Origin: Cymbidium sinense
Lineage: Eukaryota > Streptophyta > Magnoliopsida > Asparagales > Orchidaceae
Direction: 5' to 3'
Assembly: GCA_021442155.1 (NCBI GenBank)
Contig: CM038228.1
Span: 9,403,179-9,467,178 of the forward strand
DNA: 64,000 bases
A program made the translations under genes and the position numbers. Shown here piece after piece: positions 45,357-58,400 of the stretch (its first letter is position 1; the number at the start of each line of letters is the position of its first letter). The notes under the pieces are model-generated. The model was not told the DNA's origin and did not search any database. It was given only the letters and a program-made list of their open reading frames with translations.

Positions 45357-47770
45357 TGCTCCAAAAAATTACCACGACCTCTCGAAGAAGAGAGTATGGT
45401 TTTAAAATGTGTCGATGTAATTTTCAGAAGGTAGAAGGAATAGTAGATAAGGCTCTACTAAGAGATTTCACCCTCATTTTGTGAGGACTTTAGATCTGGT
45501 TCCATGTTTCCTAAAGGTGCATGCCCCTATAGTTAATTACCCCTCTCAATCCTAAGAGAGAAAAAACTTTCGATTAAGGCTAGTCGTTAGATCACTTAAT
45601 ACGTAGCGTATAGTAGCAGCATGTGGAGTTTTAGAATTTAGATTTACAATTTATGAAACTCATCATCATTAGCTTAAAGTAGATGGTTGGGGGAATGATG
45701 ACGTGCCTGATCTAGATCCCATGGTTTCGCCATCCTGGATTGTCACAGTTCCTAATCTACTTAGTTAGAGGAGGTAATTGACCTGACTTGACTGAAGAAT
45801 CTTTATCAGCAACATAGGGGTTACGTCATCCAAGAAATTCTTGTAGACCTAGGGTGGTGTTTGTCTAAAGAGATAATGTTAAGTCTACCTTAGCTGATAG
45901 AGGTCTTTTTGCCCTATCAAGTATACATGATTCACTCAAAGGGTAGAGCCATTGGGAGCATATTCTGATCGTGATCATAATATAATGGAGCCTTCTTGGC
46001 CAAACCACGTCGAGGACTCGATCATAACTATCATCTATGGAGCCTACCAAACACACGGTCGGACACGCAGTCCTTACTAGCATGAGATTGATTGAGAGTG
46101 AACATAGTAGAATACTTGATTTGACATTGACTCCTTTATGAGCTAGAGTTTTTTTAATTTATCACCTTGAACAATAATTACGAAAGATAGATAGATTGAG
46201 TTTTGTTTTAAGCTTTTAATGATTGAATTTCATTTAAGCAATTTTTAGATTGATACTTGATTTAAGTTAATTTGATTTGAAATTAGGATCACTATTTGAT
46301 GGAAGTATCCCCTCCGATTGAAATCACCATTCAACATAGCCATCATCGGGGTTGTTAATTGATTGAATCGAATATATTTGAGAACTTTAGATCTTGTCAA
46401 CTATGTTTAGCTCCTAATAGAGGATCAGATCTACGTACATGAGCTACTCAATTATTTTAATAAGCTAAAATTCTTATAATAATTAGATTTTTAGGTTTTG
46501 TTAACGGACGGTCTAAGACCAAACAGGAAGCAACACAGATCCTCGGACACAAAATTTAAGCATTCAATATAGTGGGCCCATCGGTGATTAGTAATTTAGG
46601 TAATTTTATTTATGAATTATGAGATTGATTTTGTATTTTCATTTAATTCAATTTAGCCTACGTAGCCTTTTCAAACATTAAAATTTGCACTTTAAATCTC
46701 TATGTCCGAGCAGCAAATAAGGTGATTTTGGTTGGGGAAAATGGGGGAAGGAAATGAGAAGAAACATTTTGGCTAGGGCTTGAAGGGTTTCGACTGCTCC
46801 AAGTGGACGGGAAGGAAAATGGAAAGAGAGGGAGGGAGGTCGGGTAAGGGGGATAGGAGGAAAACCGAAAGGGTGAGGAAGAGAGGGAAAACTTACCCTT
46901 TGCTTGTGTGAAGTTGGACGAGAGAGGGAAAAATGAAAGCAAAAATTGAGAGTCTCATTTCTTTAAGGAAGAGGAAGGAGGAGGAACTGAGGAGATCGTG
47001 CATGCATTTGGCCATTGAGCGGAAGAGCGGGAGCGAGGAAAGAGGATCGAACGAGAGGTCGAACGAGATCACGTTGTCATCGTCTTGGGTGTATGTTCTT
47101 GGAAAAGAGATTATGGGTCAGTTTTAGGTTATTAGCCCTTATGGGTTGATTTTAGGTTATTAGCCCTTATGGGTCAGGTTTAGGTTATTAGTCCTTTTGA
47201 TAATATTTTATTGTCTAATCAACTTTAATATGAACTTTACGCTGACCTCAATATAGGGTTGATATATATTGATTTAAGGTTATTCGATGTTCTAAATGCA
47301 ATGGCGTGGTTCGTTTCACAATCGGAGGTTGTTTGGTTCAAATCAGCGTAAAATTGGATCAATTTCAGCTCAAAATGCGCATTATCATTTTCGATCGCTC
47401 AATTTTCACACAGTCTTGTCTGAATTGAGTGCAAACAGTCTTACTTGATAGATTTTGATGTTTCAAAACTAATGGCGCAATCAATTTTATGAATAAGTTC
47501 GTTTGGAACATGTCGACTTCCTATATCGCGTTAGCACATGATAGCTCGATCGCTTGATCGGATGATCTTTAGATTATACAATATTTATATTTTGACCAAT
47601 TTGATGTTCTCAATCGATGGTGAAGTCCTTTCATCGACCTAAGGTCATTTGGACTGATTTCGGTGATGTTTGGCGCATCTCAACCTAAATTTGTGCTTTA
47701 AAACATTTGAAGTTGATCGAATCCACTTATAAGCTCGATTCGGCTTGTTTAACATATGTCAAGGTCAACA
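45357..47770 (-). repeat. Element B 5' LTR (about 2.41 kb)
   Basis: Plus-strand edges TGCTCCAAAAAATTACC at 45357 and ...AAGGTCAACA at 47770. It is collinear with the split 3' LTR and, in its first 1.2 kb, with the element A LTR. It contains an AG/GGA-rich block (46750-47060) and a triplicated TTATGGGTCAGTTTTAGG-type motif (47113-47200). The flank after 47770 is ACAAC. Confidence 0.85.
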
Positions 47771-49960
47771 ACAACCATCTTAATTTTGTAAATGCTTAAA
47801 AAAAATAAAATACTAATTAATGAAATATATATAATTAATGTGAAATTAATTTGATTTTCTGATTTCACAATTATAAACATACCATATGCAACAACCATTT
47901 TGATTTTGTAATTGCTTGATAAATATTAATTATTGAAATATATAGAATTAATATAAAATTAAATAAAATACCAAATATCATTATAAAACACATTTATAAA
48001 ATATTTTTTGCATAAATCAAACATTAAAGCATTAATTCATGAAAGAATTTTATACATAAGAAGAATATTTTATATATCTTTCTTAATAATCTCTGCAAAA
48101 TAATTACACATGCACCAAATGCTTCTGAATAATAAATTTATGAGAATATAGACTAATGTTATAAACTCTTATTTCATAATTATTTAATATATTTTTTTAC
48201 TAAGTCTTCAAAATAATAAGCTCAAATTTCTCTTTGTATAAAATTTGTATAATGGTAAATATTATATTGAATTATAACTTTGGATATTATTATGAATTTA
48301 AAAGATATTTGATTATCATCAATATCAATTATAGCAATCCTCGAAGAAGGTTAATAATTTGATCACATTTAAATTAATAAAAATTGTGCTTATAATTTTC
48401 TCTATTCCTAAACATTAAACTATTATTTGTGCAAATTGAAAAGTGTCTCCTAAATTTATCATTGAATTATAATCAACTATAAATTTTATTAAATTAATTT
48501 GGTATTAAATATAATAAAAATAAAAATAATTCTATTTAATTTCATAATTTCTACATTATTTATTTTGCATAATACCAAGTTTTAAAGTATATGAGATTAT
48601 TCTTATAGTTTAGCACTTTAACTAGTCAAATACAATTCATGTACTGTATATCTTTCTTTATATCTCTTTATTGCACTTATCTTTATATCTTTTTTCAATA
48701 AAGTTTTTGTTCTTGTCAAATTGTTGATTTTACATCAATTAGTTTTGCACTTAGCAAATTAATTTTTAATTTTATTATAATATTATTAATTTTTTATTCT
48801 TTTATATTTCTATATGCATGATTAAATTAAGTCACACATAATTTCATGATATTATTTTTTCACAATTCATGAAATCCTATCTTAAATATTTTTGGATAAT
48901 TTATATATTTTATTTTTAAAATTTCTTGGAATAAACTCTATATATAATTAAAGTAAACTTAGATTATAAAAAGTAAAAATTCATCAATACCTTAACATGA
49001 TTAACAACAAAGGTAATTGTTCAATCACAAATTTAGAAATTGAAAGACAACTAGAATTCTAACTTTGAATGTACTCATTAATATTTAAACTACACAAAAT
49101 TATGAGATAATAAAATGAGATCCTAATATTTGTAATTATATATATATTGTATATTAATTAATCCAACCCTATGTCATATACAAAGTATTTTTTTTATCTT
49201 GCAAATTGAAAACATCATAGATAATTATTAATTTAATATTTTGATTTAATACTCAATAACTTAATACGATCAACTAAATGATAATTATTTATAATAACTC
49301 ATTATTTAGATTGCATAATATTATTAACTTAATAGATAATTATTTCATCATAAATTTAGGAATTGAAAGATATATAGAATTCAATCTTTATATATACTCA
49401 TTAATTTTTAAACAACACAAAATCATGAGATAACAAAATGATATCCTAATATTTATGAGATATATAAAATTATTTATTTATGAAATCCTAATAAAAATTA
49501 AATTTATTTTCACTTATAAATTTAGAATAATATAAATGATTATTAACTTAATATATTCTTAACTCATTATATTAAAAGATCTTATATTTTACCAATTTTC
49601 ATCTTATCATGCAAATATATTTTTTAATGAAGCATTCAAAATAATAAGCTCAAATTTCTCTTTATATAAAATTTATATATAGTTAAATATTATATTGAAT
49701 TATAACTTTGGATATTATTATGAATTTAAAAGATTTTTACTTGTCATCATAATAAAAAAATATTTCAAAATATTTTATTAACCAAACTAATCATGTAATA
49801 TGATATATACATTTGCAGTTATCTAAAAAAATTGATTTTGTCATTGCAAATAAATATTTATTTTAAAGAAAATTTTAGTAGAGAATTTAATTCTTAAACT
49901 ATTTTTTATTTTAAAAATATTATTCATGTGCACTTTGTGCACGTGCAATATTACTAGTAT
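47771..49960 (+). repeat. AT-rich repeat DNA with internal direct repeats and a Helitron-like 3' end
   Basis: Internal direct repeats: 48219-48330 with 49640-49750 (AATAAGCTCAAATTTCTCTT, GAATTATAACTTTGGATATT) and 49020-49150 with 49325-49465 (TAGAATTC..., TACTCATTAAT, AAAAT-ATGAGATAA-AAAATGA). A TGCAC...GTGCA hairpin near 49927-49942 is followed 13 nt later by CTAG then T, as at a Helitron 3' terminus. No Rep/helicase coding sequence is seen. The 5' end was not found with confidence. Confidence 0.45.
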
Positions 49961-49987
49961 ATATATTAGAAAATATAAATATATAGA

Positions 49988-50187
49988 AATAAAGTAGGAG
50001 AAAAATATCTGGTACATTCGAAGACCTATCATGCCTTTGGAGTCCTTATTAGGTGATTAGGTCTATTATAGGGTGGTGATTTGTATCTTTTGAGATAGTG
50101 CACCATTCTTTAATGTCGTACACGATCATTTCAATAAGTACTCCTAAGATATGTGTGGTGTCCCACATCTCAAAAATAAACACCACA
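49988..50187 (+). repeat. Family C terminal fragment
   Basis: The last 200 bp of family C, ending CAAAAATAAACACCACA. Collinear with the end of copy 2 and, inverted, with 55826-56030 of copy 3 (TGGTACATTCGAAGACC, CATGCCTTTGGAGTC, GATAGTGCACCA). It preserves the CACCACA end that copies 2 and 3 show as CACCATA, so it defines the terminal CA. Confidence 0.8.
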
Positions 50188-53100
50188 ATTACATAAAAAT
50201 ATATCTGCTTGAATTATTTGAAACATTCATCATATCACATATATTTTTTTATCTCATTTATGTTATAGAGGTTCAATTTGCCTAATTGAGTACATGAAAG
50301 TTATATGAAATTGAGCAATAAAATAGTGAATACAAAAATTGTAATTCCAATATAAAATGAGAGATACTTCTAGGATTGTAAGTCTAATTTTGATAAATAT
50401 TAAAAGTTTGAGATGATAATTTATAATTCTTGCCACATAGTTTTCTTAAACATTTTCAAACTGATCACTTTCGTTTGACCAGAAAGCAATGCTAGATAAT
50501 TTAGGAAATCTCATATTAAGCCTATGAAAACTCTAATATACTTATTTTACTTCAAAATTCAAGAATTATCTCTTCATATGAAGCTTTCAAAGTCATTACA
50601 ATTTTTTTTAAGTCGACATTTGCATTCTTAGTGAATTGTTTAGCAAATCATTTTGTAGCTTTCTCCTCACTTAGAGAATTCTTCAGATAAACATATTTTC
50701 ATTCAAAGAAATTGCTAAATCCATATTTTATTCAAAAATTTTGTTCAACTTTCTGATTAAGTTACTATTATTTTAAACTAAATTATGATGATTATTCACC
50801 AAGAAAAATATATTTGTTAACTCGGCCAATATCTTATATAACCTGTATGGTGGCATTTGAAGCAAATGTTCATGCAAGGCACCAAAAATGATGGGTAGGA
50901 TAAGAATAGAAGCAATTGAGTTAAACTTGTTCTCCGATAATTAGATATCTAATTGCTATCATTCTTCATACATACAAAGGAAGACTTGCCTCTCTTATAA
51001 CATAATCCAACTTTTTTATCAATGGATAAAAAAGGACTACTTAATTTTTTCCATAACTTATCTCCTTACCAACACCTCCTAAATCCACTGAACAATAACC
51101 TCCTTCCAATACTAGAATCTCATCCAAAGGATTTTGCCTATCTATTAGCCCCAGTCAACTTCCACTAATATCTATTTGAGATGTTTTAAATTATATTACT
51201 AAAAAATAGAGTCACATAGAGCACCAAATAAAAAAATATTCATTTAACAAAATAAAAATTAAATTAAATTTTTGAAAGATAACATTAATCCACTATCATT
51301 ATTTAGCTTGATACTGATGTTTGTCTTAATAGATTTTTTTTTATGTATAATAAACACAATCAAAGTATTATTCTTTCATATGCATAAAAGGGTTCTCACT
51401 TAATCAGTCAGGCAAAACAACATGAACTTACTTTTGAAAATAATGCGTGACATAGCTATCATTTGATTAACTTCACAAAAAAGTACTTAAAAAAAAATCT
51501 TCATTCTCTTACCAATATTTTTGATATATTTTGAAAAAATCATCACAATCCTTAAATGCTTTTACTGAAAATATGAACCAAAATTAGTTCAAATTGCACC
51601 TCTTTTTTTTCTCCCAAAGAAAAATAGTAGAAGTAACTTTAGTAAAAGATTTTGACATCATCTGACTTAAAACTATAAAAATTGAGAATCTTGGCTACCT
51701 CAAGGTAGAATGGAAGACACAAGTCATGTCTTTAATTATCATTATTAAAGCACAAGTCATCCTTCTTTAAAGAGTTTTGGAACTCATCAACTTCATCATC
51801 TTGGACTATAAAATCTTTCTCAAACTCATCTCTTGATATAATAACTTTACATTGTACATTATCACAAATGATGGAAATCTCTAATATGTTTTAAATAAGT
51901 TTTTAAAACTACTTAAGGGAGTATTGACCATCCAAGAAGTAAAAAAAAAAGATTAAAAGTGCATTGAAGGATGAGTTAGCGAAGGCTAAGAGAGAATATG
52001 TAGAGAAATAAATGAAGAAGAAAGAAAACTATTAGAAATGAAAGTCATGACAATTCAATCTGTGAGTTGTATTCAAGAATGATTGTTTCAACATATACAG
52101 TTTTAAATCCAATGATGAATGAATCTTAACCATGGCTGATTTGATTATAAAATATATGTAAAGCTTTAAAGTTAATAGTTGCTAATACTCATAACCATAA
52201 AAAGAAAGGCTTAATATTTTTTCCAAATTCGGAAACTCTAGTTGGATTTACCATAGCCTTGTCATTCACTTTCTCTATTATCCCCACCCCTAACATCGAC
52301 ATTAACATGTTCGACTACCAACTCCAGCAAGCTAGGGCTGGAAATCTGACTTCAGCATTCAATCTAATCCAAGCACGACATTGAACTCGAGGGTCATTCA
52401 TCAGGTCAAGAAGAATGTCAGGGATAGTTCAATTCCATTTCAAATTGGTTGCATTCAGGTACTATAAATTTTTTTCTCATATTTAATAGTTCTTTGCTTA
52501 CCACCTTCATATCTTATCCTACCTTGCTTTTGAACTTTAGTTTAATATCCCCAAAAATTATAAGTTATAAAAAATTATTCATTCACAACCACCATCAAAC
52601 TTTTTCTCAATAATAATTAAAAAAAATCTGCATAGGCAAAATATAATTTCAAGAATATTAAAAAAAACTAAAATTCAACAAACAAAATCAATAATAAATA
52701 AACTAAAGCTACAAGTATAACATAAATTTTGCAATACATTGATATTTTTAGTTATTGATATTCGCTGTTACTAATATTTGATATATATGAAAAATGTATA
52801 TAATGCCTACAGTAACAATGTAGAGATTGTTGAACCCTCACATGACTAAATGACTTATCAACAATAGAAATGTTGGACATAGATGAAAGTTTGGTTAAAA
52901 AATGACAAGTGAATCTTATATTTTGTCGAGTTATGCTATAAATAGGTGTCCTATTTTTATTTGTTAAGTTGATTAAATTTGTGTGGTGCCAAGGACACAT
53001 ATCATCACCTAGTGATATCAATAATTAGTGATAAAGGGATATATGCATGTGAAGGAGAGTATGATGTCTTAATAAAAGTGTAGGAGTCTTCTGCTTCCCA

Positions 53101-53590
53101 TTGAATTTCCTCTTCTCTATTAATTTTTTCTTGCAAATTTTTTTTCTTAGCAACATCCCTCCTCTTCTTGAATCTACTAAAGTAATCAACAAACTCAGTG
53201 ATCGTCATTTATCCGTTATCAATGGTGATCAAAATTGAATAAGATTTTTAGCACTTTAGGAGCTTTCGTGATAAATAATAAATCTTAAGCCAATTTTATT
53301 TCATGAACTTTGCTTGCATCACTTCACCTTCTCTATAATCGCTAGCATCATTTCACCATCTTTATAATAATATATAATGTATTTCACTCATCAATATTTT
53401 AAAAAATAATCAAATGTGTAAATATCTTCTTCTTATTTTCATTGATTAGGATTTAATTCATTGATTATCAAAATCTTTGAACACGCTTCTTTGCTGATGC
53501 GTAGATTATCTATATGTAATCAAGCTCATGTTAGTTTATCACGGATAGAATAATTTTGAGATCATTAAAGTTTTAGGTTATTAGGATATG
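50188..53590. other. AT-rich intergenic DNA, no gene recognised
   Basis: Only short frames without known motifs. 52240-52440 is less AT-rich; its minus-strand reading has short open pieces (LDLMNDPRVQCRAWIRLNAE) that I cannot assign. 51930-52050 reads as a lysine-rich fragment on the plus strand, interrupted by stops. These are probably old transposon debris. Confidence 0.4.
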
Positions 53591-53780
53591 CTTTCAACTA
53601 CTTATCTTATAGCCTACATGCACCATTTGCTAGCATTTCTTTGGCAATGTAAGGTCCTTTTCAATTAGACTAGGATGGCTTCATATTTGAATGCTTTCTT
53701 GAGACTTCTTTTTCTAAAATAATATCTTTAAGCATTATATTGTCATTGCTTTCAAGTATTTTACCGAGAATTAATTGCTA
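53590..53780 (-). pseudogene. Gypsy integrase C-terminal remnant
   Basis: The minus-strand reading gives KGPYIAKEMLANGACRL, preceded by a stop and a degraded K.S.SN. This is the pattern (F.PNW.GP..V..... GG.Y.L) of the integrase C-terminus seen in element A (PNWKGSFVI...GGTYQLIDF). It is very degraded and short, so the assignment is tentative. Confidence 0.35.
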
Positions 53781-54340
53781 AAATGTTTTTTTAGTTTATG
53801 TATGAAAAAATCTTTTTCTACTATTCAATTTATTGAGACTTCACCTATTTTTTTGGCTATGATGAATAATGTATTGAATCTATATAGCAATTTGATGTCA
53901 TTTTTTATTGGTATAGGATATAAAGTCCATGTAGGAGTTTATGTTCTTATATCTAATGTTGCTTTTAGTGTGTTTCTATGATATACTAGAATTATATTAC
54001 ATAAAACTTTTTCAAGATAAATTCTTTGATCTATTTTCTCAAATATTTTTGATAATCAAGTCTTTGATATAATATGATTAATAATATAATTTATGGAAGT
54101 TATATTATTGTAGATATATGCAGACAAAATGAATTTGCGCAATGCTAATTTGGGACAATAAACATTAAAAGATAAAAGCAATAATAACTTTGACTAGAAC
54201 TTCTGTTTCATCTTATTACTATAAAACTTGTGTTCTTTGAGCTACTGATTGCTTGACTATAAACAAAACACATTTTGTCTTTGTTTGGATTGACTGAAAG
54301 TGATGTGAAATGAAATGTTATTTTGTGAGCTTGATTTTAT
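53781..54340. other. AT-rich stretch, no gene recognised
   Basis: A 68-codon plus-strand open frame (53775-53981) shows no motif. It may be further debris of the gypsy remnant to its left. Confidence 0.35.
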
Positions 54341-54344
54341 CTCT

Positions 54345-55010
54345 TATCCTTTGTCTTTCGCACTGGTCGAGCTCGATGGTGATCTCATTGAGGGGTTGCA
54401 GGGGGCAGCGCCAAAAAAATTATTTTATTTTTGGTGTGTAGCACCTCGGCATTGGAACATGAGATCTTAGCTTAAGGAACAAAGGAGGCTACGTCTTGGC
54501 ACTAGATTTGCACTAGGGAGAGAGAGAGAAGATAGTGCCTTGATGCTAGGATCAGTGAACTAAAGACAAAATGTCAGAGAAACTAGTGCCTCGGAGCTGT
54601 AAAGTAGTGTTGCGATGCCAAAACTGGAGCAAAAAAGCCTGGAGGACAACGACGCCAATGCTAAGGTCCTAGCACTATGAGTTAGGAGACTTCATATTTA
54701 GGCAATTTTTTCTGCAATTTTGAATGATTTTCTCTGATTCTCTTGTGTGTAAGAATGAAGAGAGTGACTGAAGTGTGAAGAGACTCCAGATAAGTGTAAT
54801 ATGTACTATTCTCTCATTGATTTTTCTTTCATAGTGGATTCTTGGTGGTGTGGCTCCATGATTTTTTTTTTGTTCTTAGATTTTTTTTCACGTTAAATCT
54901 TGTGTTTTCTGTGTGATTTCTTTTATTTTTGTTTCATTTGTTTTGTGTATGCTCTAAAACACTCAAATTGGTTTTTCCACACATACTATGTGAATGATCT
55001 CCCAACAATA
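54345..55010 (+). repeat. Degraded Ty1/copia-type LTR
   Basis: Plus-strand hallmarks of plant copia LTR ends: TTTCATAGTGGATTCTTGG (about 54830), CACGTTAAATCTTGTG (about 54889), TATGCTCTAAAACACTCAA (about 54947) and a final GATCTCCCAACA (about 54997-55008). Upstream is a block of repeated AGTGCCTCGG/AGCACTATG-type words (54430-54690), also seen in such LTRs. No copia pol is found beside it, so it is a solo or truncated LTR. Confidence 0.55.
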
Positions 55011-55825
55011 ACATGAAATCCTAATAATTTCTTGATTGATTATGTAGTTGAAGCCCTTGATTTGAGCATTTAATTTTTTTACATCTTTCAATCAATTCAT
55101 AGCATCTAAGCACAACCTTTTTAATTTCTAGAGAGCATTGAACCTAAATTTACAATTGCAATTTTTTTTATTTTTCTCATATTTTAGGATTATTATATGA
55201 AGATTTTGAATGGAGTGTGAAAAAAGGTCGATTAATTGAGTCGAATGGATTTTAGGCTTTTTGAGTATTATGTGAATTACTTGGTGAAAGTGTTTGGGAA
55301 TTGAAAAGTAACTATAGATCAATAGAGAATAAGAGAATGCAAAAGTGCTCAAATAAAACACAAGAAAGTAATAATGAAATCACTTCTTACTTATGATGGG
55401 ATCTGTAGTCACCAAGCTAAGTGCATTAGCTATCATAACTAAACAAAACACAAAGGAGATGAAAAACTTAATAATTTTGATTTCAATTCAAGTAAGAAAA
55501 ACTCTTTCATTACAAAATTCACCATATAATCAAACACTGAAATCTTAAGAATTCATAACATCATCTAGAAGAGGAAAGGTTGACCAATCACATGAATGCA
55601 AGCATGAGAACTTACTTTAAAATTTAATGCACAACTCTTCTTTGAAATCAAATGAGTTGTTAATCTCTTAATTGTAGCTCTCTAAGAAGTTTAAAAATCA
55701 CTTACCTTCTCCAAATCTATCTTGAATGATTGTTAATGTTTGAGTTGTTAGCACAATGATGTGGGAAGTTGAGATATCAATGACCTAACTTTGATTTGGA
55801 TTAAAATTTAGCTCACATGGCACAT
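55011..55825. other. AT-rich intergenic DNA, no gene recognised
   Basis: No motif is seen in any frame. It ends at the family C border; the base quintet next to it is CACAT. Confidence 0.4.
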
Positions 55826-57331
55826 TATGGTGTTTATTTTTGGATATGAGGTGGACACCATGCAGATCATAGGGGTACTTATTGAAGTGATCGGGTACAA
55901 TATTGAGGTATGATGTACTATCTCGAAAGATAGATGCATCACCCTACAATCGACCTAATCACTTAATAAAGACTCCTAAGGCATGATGGGTCTTCGAATG
56001 TACCAGAGAATTTTCCCCTACTTTACATGGATGAATAAAGCAGAGTTTATATTAAAGTTCTTAAGTTCCCCATGGAGGCAAGCCTCCATAGTTAATTACA
56101 TCCTAGGGAATGAAATTCCCTAAGAATACTCTCAATTAAAGTAGATAATTATCATCTCCAAAGATTTCAAGATTAGACTATCAAAGGATTAGTTATGTTT
56201 GGAAAGTCAATTAGGAAAGTTCAAGGAGAAGGCTTATTTTTGGAATTCAAATGGAATAAGTAGGGAATGCTCATGATAATAGAAGATCTAGTAAGCATTC
56301 CAATCTATCCTATAATTGGGCTTTATATATTTGAAATTGAGGAGATTTATTTATTTGAGTTGAATTTTATTAGATTGCTAGGACTTATAATCCACCAACA
56401 TAAGGTTGTGAGAATGCCTAAGAGGTGAGGATTTATGCTTATAGCCCGAAGGAAACAGCTACCTCGGATCCTAAATCTAGGGAGCTTTAGTACGAGCTAA
56501 AGCATGACCTAAATCTAAGCGACAGGTGGACACAATGGTTTACCTCCATAAGAGAGGATAACTATCCGACTTCTAGACTTATAACCGCATGGAGTGGCCG
56601 CCAGCTAACTCCTCCTACAAATTTAAAACCATGTAGTACGGTCTTATGAATTGCAAGATATATAGGGTAGTTATTTAATTTGAAAAAGACTAAGTCTTAA
56701 ACCCACTCCCTAGCATGAGTGGTATGAGCATATGACTTAATCTATAAATGCAAAATCTTTTCAAATTTTATTTCATTTTTGACACATCATTTTAGACAAA
56801 GGCTTTGGGATTTTTTTATATGCCTAAATGCATGATGAAATTAGTTATTTTCCAAATCAAAAGAGAAAGAGGGTGAAGCTCCGTCATCGAGGGTTGCTCT
56901 CATAGGTCAAGTGGTCCCTATTGTGTAAGGACGGAGACCCTCATTTTACACAAGTGACTCAAGATGATATGCATGATGTAAGACATATAACCATACAACT
57001 AAGGGGTTGCTAAATATTTTAATTATTTTATTTATGTCATAGTCTTTATGGTGAGGTTATGAGTTATTTAAAATTTAGTTATGAGTGATTAGTTGGATAG
57101 AAAATTTATTTTTATCCTAAGAGCCTACCTCATCCAGGCCACACATTAAATCATTAATCATAAGAAATTATGAAAAGCATGTCATCACAATTTATACAAA
57201 TCATCAAATAATTTTATAAACTAATGCAAAAGAATAAGAGGCGGTCGGTAACTGTACAACCCAAAAAAGAGAAAAGATGGGTGATCACCCTTATACAACC
57301 CAGAATATGAAAGAATAATTACAATTAAAAT

Positions 57332-57339
57332 GAATACAT
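57332..57339. repeat. hAT target-site duplication, left copy
   Basis: GAATACAT directly before the element start. The identical 8-mer at 61413-61420 follows its end. Confidence 0.9.
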
Positions 57340-58031
57340 CAAGGTTGTGAAAACTAGACCAGACATAGAATCAAAAAATAGAGAGGTTCAAGGTTTAAAG
57401 GTCGAACCAGGGTCGAATCGGGGTCGAACCGATGATATAATAAATATTAAAATTATCTCCTGCAATTTTAAAGTTAAATACATTAATATATAAATACTAA
57501 CTTTTTTCTAGCCATGATAATTCTTTGAAATAACCCATTATAGAGCTTCAAGAAATTGCTTATCTAAAAAGGAATTGAAATTAAAATAAAATTAGTAATT
57601 TGGCATCAACTATATAAAATATACAAGTAAAATATAAATGAAACTAACTACGAAAGACATTGTAAATTATGATGTAAAAACTTAATAATTAAAAGTTAAA
57701 ACTAATAAATAGCAAGTCATAATAAATTTGAGATATTAATAATTCAATAAAATGATATGATGACATCAATAATTTGCATTTTTTTAAAACTTAAACTAAA
57801 ATCATCAAATACATATTAAAATTTATCTCTAAAATAAGTTCAAAAGAAATAGATTCTAATCAAATATATTAAAATTCATCTATAAATGTTGTCTCTTCAA
57901 AGAATCATGCATCAAAAGCTGCCTCCCCAAAGTTTGTCTCCCAATCAACTCCAAAAGCTTCTAAAATATCATTTTCAGGTGTTTCATGTATTTCATCTGT
58001 TGCACCAATTGCTTCATGACCTCATTAGTAT

Positions 58032-58105
58032 CTACAAATCACACATACAAAATAAATTACTTCTTCATCTTTATAATCAACATAAGTATAATTTAATTAA
58101 CTTAC
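58032..58105 (-). other. Intron in the hAT transposase
   Basis: On the minus strand it begins GTAAGTTAATTAAATT and ends TTTGTATGTGTGATTTGTAG, with a T-rich 3' part. It joins the acidic tail exon to a final exon rich in Glu/Asp (ENDILEAFGVDWE). Confidence 0.6.
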
Positions 58106-58400
58106 TATTAGTTGTTATATTTACTCCTTCAACAATAGGAATGACATCATCTTTATATATTTCATTCTCTAAATCATCATAATTTAATTCAGGAGTGTAT
58201 TCTTCATCAACTATCCAAAAATCTATTGTCGATACTTGAATAATCTAATGGATCATAATTTCTTTTTTTAAGATGAAACCTATCAAATAAATATAAAATT
58301 TTAGATAAGTATCAATGTTAAGAACTTAAGAACAATAGCATAATAATAAAAGATTAAAAAACCATACATGTTCCTAAAATTAAGATTATAACGAACATAG

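Larger units (their letters stand above)
23666..47770 (-). mobile_element. Gypsy element B (Tat-type Ty3/gypsy), with both LTRs and nested insertions
   Basis: Minus-strand element. Its 5' LTR is 45357-47770. Its 3' LTR spans 23666-34821 and is interrupted by family C (26850-34110) and by about 1.5 kb of extra sequence near 24940-26500. LTRs start TGTTGACCTTG (minus strand) and end ...GGAGCCCA. A G-rich polypurine tract precedes the 3' LTR. Internal order is gag, protease, RT, RNase H, archaeal RNase H, integrase, then a 1.7-kb 3' UTR. ACAAC follows the right end directly and lies two bases from the left end, a possible target duplication. Differences and indels between the LTRs indicate an old insertion. 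Confidence 0.85.

Noticed and set aside
53005..53208. 67-codon minus-strand charged frame
   Set aside because: No motif, no neighbouring exon and AT-rich context. Not distinguishable from chance.
57886..58182. 98-codon plus-strand frame
   Set aside because: Antisense to the acidic C-terminal tail and intron of the hAT transposase.
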